Source: Larus michahellis (taxonomy: Eukaryota > Chordata > Aves > Charadriiformes > Laridae). Taken from it: a DNA stretch of 64,000 bases. The notes under the pieces were generated by a model. The model saw only the letters and a list, made by a program, of their open reading frames with translations. It had not been told where the DNA came from and did not search any database. A program made the position numbers and the translations under genes. Location of the stretch: NCBI RefSeq assembly GCF_964199755.1, contig NC_133903.1, positions 52,257,239 through 52,321,238 on the forward strand. The letters run 5' to 3'. Each line of letters starts with the position of its first letter. Positions within the stretch are counted from its first letter, which is position 1. Shown here piece after piece: positions 38,721 to 49,468 of this stretch.

Positions 38721-39274
38721 ATGTTTGTTTTTTTTTTTATACAAATGTCTCTAATTGTAGTTATTTTCATTAAAATATTACTACCACAGAACTACAATAT
38801 TTTAGTCGACTATAAAAAAATTAATTCAATGCTTTTTTAAGCAGCAAAATGTAAATAAACACAGGTCAGGACACAGTTTATAGTCATAGTGGATATATCT
38901 AAAATTGTTTCAGAAATAATATTTTACATAGTTAATTTTTAAGGTTTTATACATTATTTATATAATATTTATATATAAAAAAAAACATCATAGCTTGCTA
39001 TAGTTGAAATGATAGGACGGATTCTGTAAGAAGGATGTGCAAATGGCCGTTCTGCATGCTTTGCGGGATCCCTTTGCAAACGCGCTCTGTGAAAGGGCTG
39101 CAAACTGAGAACCTGTGGTTTCCGGGCAAAAAAAAAATAAAAATAATAAAAAAAAAATAATAATAATCATCATCGTCATCACACTGGATATAGGCACGAC
39201 TGATTTACCGCCGGTGTCACCGAGCGGAGCACAGGACCTGGTACCTGCCGTGGCGTGCACCGGGGTGCCCAAGG

Positions 39275-39297
39275 GAGGAGGAGGAGGAGGAGGAGGA
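39275..39297. repeat. (GGA)n microsatellite in the PLPP3 3'UTR
   Basis: About seven GGA units on the plus strand, so the mRNA carries a (UCC)n run. It lies in the CpG-rich middle part of the 3'UTR. Confidence 0.9.
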
Positions 39298-40348
39298 TGC
39301 ACAAACCGACTGACACCCAGGCTGGGACGTGCCGCCCAGCAGCCCGTCCCGAAACTGCAGAATAAAAGTTTCCCCAGGACTCAGCCCCGGGGTCGTAGTG
39401 CCAACGCGTCTTCGGCAGAGCCGCCGCTACCCACTTGCGAACCACCAGCTCCTGTGGGCGCACAGAAAATCTGCTGTGATTTTTTTTTTTTTTTTTGGGA
39501 GGAGGGGGAAGGGGATGGAGGATGGCCGGGAAGCGGAGGATGCTCTTTCCATGAAGGGCCATTTGTGGGGGCTGCGCACGCCCCGGGGGCTCAGGCAGGA
39601 CGAACCCTCGCCGGGGTGCGAGCGGAGAGGAAGAAATGTGGCTTCTCTGCGCGGAGGATGGAGTTATTCAGCCTCACTGCGCGTCTCAGGACTGCTCGTT
39701 AAAGGCGTGTGTAGTGTGATCAGAGACCCTTCGGAGATCTTTGACCGGGCAAGCTTCTTCTAAACTAAGTCACAGTATGGAATAGAGGAGGCAAAAAATA
39801 AACTAGTATCAAAAAGAGAAAAAAAAGCAACTCTTACAAACCATCCCAGATCTTGACTCAGTGCTGTTTCTCGTATATAGTGCTATACAATTTAGTCGTG
39901 AGTTGTTTGTTTTTTTCCTCGCAGGCATTGGAAATCTTCATAGTAAAAAAAAAAAAAAAACCTAAGATGGCCAGCTTTCCAAAAATCCCTTAGTGTTCAT
40001 TAGGCTATGAACAATTTGGCGTTCACTACAACATGAACACTCAAACCAATTGCACATCCAGAACTCCGGCACCTCTCTTTGTTTGTTCGGCTTTTGCGTT
40101 TTGCGTTTTTTCCTTTCTCATCGTCGCTTTTGACTTAGTTGACCACCACCCCTTTCATCCAAATGTCGCAAGTTGAAAAGACCACAGAGTAAGACTTTAC
40201 TGGTCGGGCAAGAAAGTCTCTCCCTACATTCTACTGTCTGATGAGATTTGAGAGCAGCAGGTAGTTGCTGTCAGCAGTCATTTTTTCGCAAAAAAAAAAA
40301 AAATAAAAATTAAAATAAAATACAACACCCATCCAATTTCTCAAAGGT

Positions 40349-40474
40349 CTACACCATGTTGTGATGGTTATTCCGCTCAATGATGTCCACAGGTGAAAGG
40401 ATCTCCTTCCGGATGGGCGGTGGAGGCAGGCAAGTCTTTGTCTTGGGCTTGAAGAGATCTGAGACGTAAAACAC
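40349..40474 (-). CDS. PLPP3: PLPP3 exon 6 (terminal coding): end of TM6 and cytosolic C-terminal tail
   Basis: This exon encodes 41 residues and the stop codon TAG (40349-40351). It opens VFYVSDLFK directly after a CTACAG acceptor at 40475-40480. VFYVSDLF closes helix 6. The tail is cytosolic and reads KPKTKTCLPPPPIRKEIL followed by SPVDIIERNNHHNMV. This tail distinguishes PLPP3 from PLPP1 and PLPP2. Human PLPP3 ends NHHNMM, so only the last residue of that block differs. The proline run (LPPPPI) differs from my memory of the human tail (LPAPAI). The exon continues without a break into the 3'UTR. Confidence 0.98.
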   Translation of the reverse strand: MFYVSDLFKPKTKTCLPPPPIRKEILSPVDIIERNNHHNMV

Positions 40475-43400
40475 CTGTAGGAATAAGCAGAAAAGGCAAA
40501 ACTTAGCCACACCAGGTGATACTTTGTTCAAAAGTTTGGTTTACAGACTATATACATATCTTTAAGCTGCAAAAATAGCACTTTTTGCGCTATTGAATGC
40601 CTGCCCGTAACACTGATAGCTGTGAAATCCCAAGCGCCTGCTCCCACCTTTCTGTACAACACGGAAAAAGGCTCAGACCTCACAAAACGCAGCCTAAAAA
40701 CATTACAGAACAATTTTATTTCTCGCTGCATAATCACCGAGGGCAAACACCCAAACCTTTGCTGATGGGGTTGAAAAGCCAGGAAACAGATACACGGCCC
40801 ACGCTCCAATAAAATAACAAAGGTCTCCAAAGGGCTGGCCTGACTCATGGTGAGTGGTTTTAGGGACGGAGTCGGCGTGAAACAATTCATTCAGACAGAC
40901 ATCAGGTAGGCAATTAAAAGCTTTCAAATCCAAGCTGCGTTAAAAGTGATCAGCAATGAGTCAACAGCGAGTGATGCTCTCTCCTCTTGCCCCACCAAGG
41001 CACCGGTACAGAGCCGGGGTCTGGTCCTAAAGCCAAAGCCTAAGGAGAGGAGGAGCTATTCCTGACTACTTCTTCCTAAATATCCCGTGATGTAACCCCT
41101 CTCCCGGATGTGAAAAAGCCACTGCTTGGCAATTTCGGGAGGCAGAAACACAATAAGAAACAAAGTGCTGGGAGGAAACTTCCACATCCTCCCTTGGCAG
41201 CCGCTGCACAAAGCTTATCGGTCCTGCCGGACCGGGGCACTTTCTCCCTTGCCAAACCTCAGCCTCACGCCAGAAGGGAAAAGAGTCAGACAGCGCGGAT
41301 GCTCTGGACAGGGCAAAAAATGGTGGGGATTCATCATTTTGTCAGCTGGCACCAAAGCCCCGAACTTTGGTCCTGCTGCCGACTGCCTCGGCCAGCCCAA
41401 AATTTGCCGTCTCATCTCGGACATCCCGAAGCACCGATAATTCACACCCAGCTGTGGGTTTGCTGAGCCGCGGCCCCAGGCGGAGCAGCACGCCGCGCTT
41501 GCGGGAATTAGCGGCACATTTTATTTTGCTCCCCCGGTACTCGGACGCAAGATTTAAGCAACAAGATAAATCAGGGGAAAAACGTCCAAGGTGCTCAAAG
41601 GAGTAATCGTAGGTTAATACACCCAGGCTGGGTAAACAGGGAGGGAGGAAAGGTTTTCCCCATCGGCATCTCCACATTTTCTAGCTACCCAGAGCCCTAC
41701 GCAGCAGGTCTAGTTTTTCCCTTGGAAACAACTTGTGCAGATAAGGAGCTGGGCCGAACAGCCAGCGGACCTGCTGTCCGCGGCAGTTTACTCCTACAAC
41801 TACAAGCGGGGATGCAGGAAGCTGAGCCGTTGTTGCTCGGCTTTTATTGCTTCGTGGAAAAGCAGGGAAGGAGCTGACATATAACCCAGCTCTTTTTTCA
41901 GCGTACGTGTTGCCGTCTGGCCACCTAGTTGTATAACCGAGCTGATAAAGTTGTTTACAGGGCATCCAAGTGGCAGCGTTTGGTTAAATAACAGGATCCA
42001 GCCGAAGCCGCCGAGGGTCCCGAGCTGGAGTCTGGCCTCTTGCTGCAGCGTCGCAGTGTGAAAGCGCGTTGAACTGCGCTGGCAATGGTTTGCTTTTGGG
42101 TCGTTAATAACCGTAAAACTCCCGGTCCGGCGCATTTCTGATGCCATCTCGCTCTCTTGCCCACCTCGGCGAGCTGGATTCAATCAAAAAGATGTCCGAT
42201 TTCTGCACCACGATAGCCGTGACAAATCAATTTATGGGAGGAGATTGCCGAGCGCAAGAAGCGCACGGGGATTACACCGAGCCTGGTCCTTATTTTGGAC
42301 AGGAATGAGTTATGGCGGAGGGTCATCCTGGGTATTTTAGCTTTTACTGCGCCGCTTTTTCAGGTTTTAATTCAGAGACTGGGTAAGAGGTTTCATTTCT
42401 CCTTAAACCGTATTTCACTGTAACATGGCTGGAGGTTATATAAACACTTATAGGAATCATGAAACATGATCTTTGGGGGTTAAAACAGTGCGTTAAATCC
42501 TTCTAATGCTTGAACAGTTTAACACAAAAAAGGACTAATAAACGTGCAAAGTTTTTCACTTGGATTAGCTCCATTTCCTGTAGAAGGTGCTCTCCACCCA
42601 TAAAGAAAACTTGACAGCAGAAGACTGAGCGCGTATTATACGCAGTAAGCCTGTATCTTACACTGCCACTTCACAATTCCTATTCCTTTTCATTATATTG
42701 AAGAAATTCTTAATCACAGAGAGGTTAAAACAACTCATCTAAGCTACCCAGAGCAACACCAGGAGCGCGTCCTTCCAGCGTCTCCCCTTTTCTCTCTCCC
42801 TCGGATGAGGCATAAACTACAGGACACACAGCAGGCTGCCTACAACACGCGTAAAAACTATTTCCATTTAAGAAATCCTCATCGTATTTCACCCTGGATC
42901 CAAGTCTGAATGTTTCATCAGCTGGAAGCGCTTGACACTAATGTCTTCTGCTTGTTATTTCAGGCACTGAAGGACAAACGTGTCTGCTGCAGCACAACCT
43001 GGATTTAAACTCTGGCAGCCCTCAGAGATGAAACCCACAATTGGTTTCTACTGAAAATTACAGCCTGATAACTATGGGATTTTAACGGGCCTTGACTACC
43101 ATCGAAGCGGGCTCCTGGAGGTTTTGCTGGTGGAAGGGGTGTCTGGGAGCACCCAGGGTGGGTTGGGGGTGATGAGTCTTCAGGTCCCTCCTCCTGCTTC
43201 ACAGCATCCCAAGGACGAGAGCCGGATCCGAGACATAGGACATACCAGTAACTGCTCTGACGTACCAGTAATGTTAGCAAAAAGCTGCTAAGCTCTACGT
43301 TTACTCCAGGGAGTCTCAGGGCAGCTCTTTCCCTTGTCCCTTGCTGCCACCTTCCAAAAGGGAGGAAAGTCTGCCGGCCCCTCCTGGGCAACGGTAGGTT

Positions 43401-44735
43401 TGGGAGAACAACATATTGCTGGTTCTTCACAAGCTGATGAAACGGGACGAGGATTGGGTTTAAACCCTGCCCAAGTCCTAAACTGCTGCCGGAGATGTCC
43501 CCAGCCACCAAGCCATGTCTGCAAAGGGTTTGGAGCCCCCTCCACGAGCCGGCTGGGAAGAGCAGCGCAGGTTGCCCTGGGCTCGCAGGCAAACCCGAGC
43601 CTGCCTGTAAAATTCCAGGCAGCTGCTTCCTATGTCGGTTTACCTCGCCACAGGAAAACCAGCCCAGCACCGCCGCAGCCTCCCCTTCCCAGTCCAGCTC
43701 CCAGCTGCCAGAGGGCCGGGAGGGGACGGCCAGCCCTGCCTGCTTGTCCCAGCCGGGAAGCATCCGGACGCCCATCCCGAGCATCCGGAGAGCTATTGTC
43801 TTTCTGAAACCGCTGCTGGGATCCAGGAATGGATCGCTTGGTCCCTGCTCCCCCTATATATTGCTGTTATCCCACCTCTCAAGCACAAAGGCACACGGAG
43901 AGGTAAATACCCCCCCCGTCAAACTACCTGGCGACGTGCGCTTGGTGTCCCGACAAACCCACACGATCCAAATTCAGGCACCTGGACTGCGACAAGCTCC
44001 TCCATTGCTCCCCACATCGCTCAGGGTCTTTGCCAGGATTTGGAAAAAAAAAAAACCCTGACAGTATCGGTATGAAGGACACAAGACCTGTAACGCTCTT
44101 GCAGAGGCTTCTCTAAGTTTCCCCTCTCTAAATCTGCCGGCCCTGCATGGGACATCGGCATCAGGCAAGAGCAAAACCCAACAGCTACCGCTCAGAGAGT
44201 TAATAATACTTCATAAAAAAAAAAACAAACCCAAAAAACTTCCCGACAATGAGATTTTTGTCTTGGCTTTGGAATATTATCAGTGAGTGGAAAGTACATA
44301 AATAACCTATTTTCTCTCCTTGCAAAATATAACATTAGCGAACTTAATTCCTTGCCTCCAGGGCTGCTTTACTTTTAGATCAGTCATAAAAAAAAAAAAA
44401 AAAACCCAAAACAAAACACACAAAAAAAAAAACCAATCCAAGAAAGTGGTAAGCTGTTAAAAATCTTGGTTTCAGGAGTTTGTACAGACACAGGAACATC
44501 CATAACCCCCGGCCTCTTTGTTCCCATGCGCGGCAGCCGCCCGACCCGGTGCCCCCCATCCTGCCTACTTTAAACATTTCCATGTGTCACGTCGAGTTAG
44601 AGGGCTGCGCAATCAGGTCGCTCTTTGGAAAGCAAATTGCATGAGAACAAGCCCGGCAGCCGCAGACAAGCGGGCACGGCTTTTGTTCGTCTTTTTCTCA
44701 CGAGCCCTTTCGCTACATTAAAAACCCACCAGCAG

Positions 44736-44766
44736 CAAACGAGGCGCCCAACAAACGAGGCGCCCA
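44736..44766. repeat. Two-copy direct repeat, 16-bp period
   Basis: CAAACGAGGCGCCCA occurs at 44736-44750 and again at 44752-44766 with one base between. It is a recent small tandem duplication in intron 5. Confidence 0.85.
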
Positions 44767-44924
44767 GCCTCCCCTCGCCGGGCAGACACCGGCTCCCGCT
44801 CCCAGGGGACGGCTTTTGGCTGGCTTGTGCAGGGAAGAGCCGTCTTAATCCCAACTACCCCAGACTCCCCATTTGGGTCCTGGCGGAAAGCCTTGCAAAC
44901 GAGCTGGTGCTCGTTACCGAGAGC

Positions 44925-45376
44925 AGCTGGAGAAGGGCTATCAAGATGATCGGGGGTTAGAGCAGCTCTCATATAGAGACAGGCCGAGAGAGCTGGGGGT
45001 GATCAGCCTGGAGAAGAGAAGGCTCTGGGGAGACCTGAGAGCCCTTTCCAGTATCTGGAGGGGGTCCACAAGAAAGCTGGAGAGGGACTTTTTACAAGGG
45101 CACGTAGTGATAGGACGAGGGGAAATGGCTTCAAACTGGAAGAGGGGAGATATAGATTAGATATTAGGAAGAAATTCTTTACTCTAAGGGTGGTGAGACA
45201 CTGGAAGAGGCTGCCCAGAGAAGCTGTGGCTGCCCCATCCCTGGAGGGGTTCAAGGCCAGGGTGGACAGGGCTTGGAGCAACCTGGGCTGGTGGGAGGTA
45301 TCCCTGCCCAGGGCAGGGGGTTGGAACTAGATGATCTTCATGGTCCCTTCCAACCCCAACCATTCAGTGATTCTAA
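44925..45376 (+). mobile_element. CR1 LINE 3' end, about 450 bp, in PLPP3 intron 5 (antisense to the gene)
   Basis: The longest CR1 copy in the window. Landmarks in order are AGACAGGCCGAGAGAGCTGG, CAGCCTGGAGAAGAGAAGGC, GGCACGTAGTGATAGGACGAG, GATATTAGGAAGAAATTCTT, CCAGAGAAGCTGTGGCTGCC and the 3' end CATTCAGTGATTCTAA. It is 5'-truncated. Only the 3' UTR-side part and the very end of the element are present, with no intact reverse transcriptase. Confidence 0.97.
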
Positions 45377-45639
45377 GCGAGAGAGAGATACTCTTCCTTG
45401 TCTGAACGCCTTTTCAGTGCCCCGAGCTGCCCACGCAACAGGCCCTTTGCTCAGGAGCCTCAAGGCTGATGGGGTAAAAACCTTAAATGTTGTATTTTTG
45501 GCTGAATGTGTTGTTTTTTTTCAGTGGGGGACAAGAAGAATTGCTTCAGCCCTCCAGCACAGCAGCTCTGCTGCTTGCAGGGAGGGGAAAGTGCCCATCG
45601 GAGCACCCATCATTGGGCTGGTGGGATGCTGTGCTCTCA

Positions 45640-46176
<537 letters not shown>

Positions 46177-46775
46177 TCAAGGAGGGGGGAGTTGACAAAG
46201 AGGGAGGATGCTCTTTACAAAATTGTGGCCTCCATCATGCAGAGGGGAGCAGAGATGAAGGGATTTTTAACCCGTGGAGTGGATGCGGGCAGAGGTGGAG
46301 GGGTACAGCCTTTCCTTGCTGAGCCAGGGTCAGGAGCTTGGGACCTTGGGACCTCCTGCATCCCAGCTCACCCTCCAGCCCCACTTCAGCCTCCAAGTCC
46401 ATCACGGTCACACACAACATCCCATCGGGCCGAGTAAGGAAATTCCTCCCCACTGCTGTTTAGTGCGTAATGGAAGCAAGTTCCCAAACTTGGGACACCC
46501 AGGACCCACAGCATCTCTCGGAGGAAAACCAGGATTCAACGCAGCATGACGCACCTCCAGAGCCAGCTCCGAAGATTTCCGGGCACAGCCGCGGAATACA
46601 ATTTTGTGGATGCAAAAGGCAATCCTCTGACATTGCCACCACGTTTCCCAGCCCGAGCCCTGGGGTTTGCAGGGGCACAGCGAGCAGCCGCCCCGCCGCA
46701 CGGGAGGGGAAGTCATTCCTACCCAGCGAGGGAAAAAGCGAGGTGCCGGCTCGACCCGAAAAGACGAAGGTGACG

Positions 46776-46783
46776 TGACGTCA
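46776..46783. promoter_or_regulatory. Perfect palindromic CRE (TGACGTCA) in a CpG-rich intronic patch
   Basis: The full 8-bp CREB/ATF consensus is preceded directly by a further TGACG half-site. It sits in a CpG-rich stretch (about 46680-46990) of intron 4, roughly 760 bp upstream of exon 5 in transcript direction. Whether it acts as an enhancer or internal promoter is inference. Confidence 0.45.
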
Positions 46784-49087
46784 AATGGACATTGACCCCT
46801 CCTTGTGACTATCTCGGGTCCGTTTCCGCTTCGGCCGGCGGGCACGGCCGGTTCCTGTGGGAACCGGGAAGCCGGGCGGGAAGAGAGGACAGGAAAACGG
46901 CCACCCGCTGCCCACGGATGAGCGGGGCCGGGTGCAGCGCGGGGAGGAAAGCTGCGGGAGGGGAGGGACGTCGCAGCAACCTTGGGGCTCAGGGAGGAGG
47001 GAGGCACTCGATGGCCAGAAGAGTGTAAAAGTGCCTGGAAAACGCTGCTCGGCTCCTGCAGCTGGGACCCATGGGCTCAGCCACGGCAGGTATTTTTCTG
47101 CCTGCTCCTAAATGAAGCGTTGGAAGCCAGACCCAGCGTGCTTGGTGGGACTCTGTAACATCAGAGGTCTGGAAAGGGGTTTAATACCCATTTACGATCC
47201 CTTTTACACACCCAGAGCAGTTTACACTGCCTTGATATAAAAGGGAACGAAGCTCTTGCTGGGTTCCCTGAAACCACAAATAACTTAATGACACCATTTA
47301 CCTATAAAAGCAGAATTAATCGGAAAGCTGATAAGGGGGAAGCATCGCTTTAGCCAATTTACTATGTTTGGCGGCTGCATAAACATGATATTTACCCGTT
47401 TTTGGAAAGAACACACACTGGGCTCTTTAGAGGAAATGAAACATCATGCCATTTGAATGGAGCAGATGCTCCAAATTATCCAAATTGTTAGCCAATTAAC
47501 ATGGAAGAGAGCAGTACCAAAGCAGCTCGGTGCTGGCTAAATGCACATTATGATTCTGGGGAATATATCTGCAAACCAGCCCGAGGCTGGGAACGGAGCC
47601 ACATCACCACGGCACACACCCCACACCATGAAAACTCCTGCACGCGACGCTATGGGATGAGTTACAGCTCCCCAGATCCCCCCAGCAAACCCATACTAGT
47701 GTAGCCCAGCTAACGGACCACTGGGCTGGTTCTTTAGTTTGTGAGGATAATTTATGTCATCTCGGGAGAAAGAAAAGTCAGCTATCAATGTATCAAAACT
47801 AAGAGGCACGTTCTGTCCAGAAAGATCTAAAAAAATAATAATTAAAAAAAAAAAAAAAACAACAAAAAACAACAAAACCCAACACACCCAACAAAAATCT
47901 CAGCACCGACGAGGAGGTGATTTCCCTCCAGTTGAAATGCAGCCATCGCTGAGCTGGAACGCCGGAGCTGTGAAATAGCACAACTCCATCCTGCGCAGTC
48001 ACTTGCAGTGATTTAACAGCAGGCACTTCACCCTGCAAGCAAATATCTACGCGGTTCATTAGCCGGGAAACGGCATTTTTAGTTTGCAACGCTTAGGCTG
48101 GCTGAATTTTCATTGCCATAGTATTTGTGCACCCGGTGACCTGCCACAGAGTAAACTGTGCAGGCAGGATACTCCTGGGAACTATTCAGGGAAGATGGAG
48201 ACGGGGAGCTGAGGTTATCTTTGAATACAACTTCTCAGTGTAGAGACAACGTCCCTTGAAAAAAAAAAAAAAACCAGCATTTACGGAGAATAGCATTTTT
48301 AATGTGTGTATATATATATATTTATAAAAAAAAAGTATAAAATATGCTTCTACTGACATGGTTTAGGGTCAGGATTATTTTCAGGTCTAAGAGTCTCAGC
48401 CCAGCCCAGGTAACAATGCAAAACTCAGGTTCCAGTATGCTGTTACAGAGCAAAATTATCTTCAAGTATTACATCTTACGGACTATTACTCTTAGTTCTA
48501 CCAGGAAGACTTGAAACCTAACGTCTTTCTTTAGTCTTGAGGCTCTATCGCCTCAAACCCCTTAAGAAAGAAATTTGCTGCTGGATAATTTGACATTTTT
48601 TCCTTTTTGCACAGCCTTGACATCCCCTCAGATCATTCCATCCCACAAGCTTGGGCTAAAAACAGGTCCTCTACAGGTGAGGAGGCAAAGTATCAATTAA
48701 AAATTAGCAATAAAAAGCTAAAACCGAGTTTGAACACGTAATCAAGCAGACACGTCTGGGGCTGAAGCCATTTAAAAAACACACTTGTTTGTATACTGCA
48801 TACCACTCCTTCAAAAGCACAGCTGTGAACTGGGTGCCTAATCGACAGGCTTCAGCCCTGGAAAAGGTAGGCAAACGCAGCGTGGCACCTTCGGGGGTGT
48901 GCCGGGTGCCCCCCAGGTCCCCAGCACCCATCTCGCACCCACACCTGCACATCTTGGAGGAGTAAAACCCACCCGAACAGACGCGCCTCAAACGCCGCAC
49001 CACCAGTGTGAGGACCTCGACTGAGCTCCTCTTACTGCCGCAATAAGATTCTTGGAGAAGTTGCTCGTTAGTTCCCCATTCATAAGG

Positions 49088-49145
49088 AAAAAAAAAAAAA
49101 AAAAAAAAAAGGGAAAAAAAAAGAGAAGGAGAAAAAAAAAAAAAG
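49088..49145. repeat. A-rich tract in PLPP3 intron 4
   Basis: A23, then GGG, A9, a short purine stretch and a further A13. On the transcribed strand it is a long pyrimidine tract. Confidence 0.9.
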
Positions 49146-49445
49146 AGGATAACGGCACTTTTCATATTTCACGGGCAATTTGTGAGCGTGCAGTACACCA
49201 GAGACCATGCTCAAACAGCAGGGTGCTGAGATCCCATAAGTACGTTAAAGGTGAGCCTTGGGGTGCTCCAAACTTTGCCTCTGCCCTCAGTATGAAAGAA
49301 AAACCGAGTTAATAAGAGAAGGTCAAAAAGCGAAAGGAGAGCGTGGGGGCTGAAAGAATCAGAATTTCCCTAAACCGGGATTTAGTGCTATTACTAAGAA
49401 ATGGGAAGTTCCTGGAAATTTATCTGAAAGCCTGCTTTTGAAGGC

Positions 49446-49468
49446 TTTTTTTTTTTTTTTTTTTTTTT
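49446..49468. repeat. T-run, 23 bases
   Basis: Uninterrupted run, about 300 bp from the A-rich tract at 49088 and of opposite base. Together they could pair as an inverted repeat in the pre-mRNA. Confidence 0.9.

Larger units (their letters stand above)
38575..40348 (-). other. PLPP3: PLPP3 3' untranslated region
   Basis: About 1.77 kb separates the stop codon from the poly(A) signal, close to the length of the human PLPP3 3'UTR. Three parts can be seen. The proximal part (about 39700-40348) has mixed composition with A- and T-runs. The middle part (about 39180-39660) is unusually G+C- and CpG-rich, and includes a (GGA)n run at 39275-39297. The distal part (about 38580-39000) is strongly A+T-rich and free of interspersed repeats. 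In mRNA sense it contains many UUUUA, AUAUAAAU and AUUUA-like stretches typical of conserved 3'UTR ends. Open frames across this region on either strand look like chance. The 3' boundary is inferred from the AATAAA signal, not from transcript data. Confidence 0.85.

Noticed and set aside
46408..47007. 199-codon frame near the CpG-rich patch
   Set aside because: Proline/arginine-rich translation of CpG-rich DNA with no recognisable domain.
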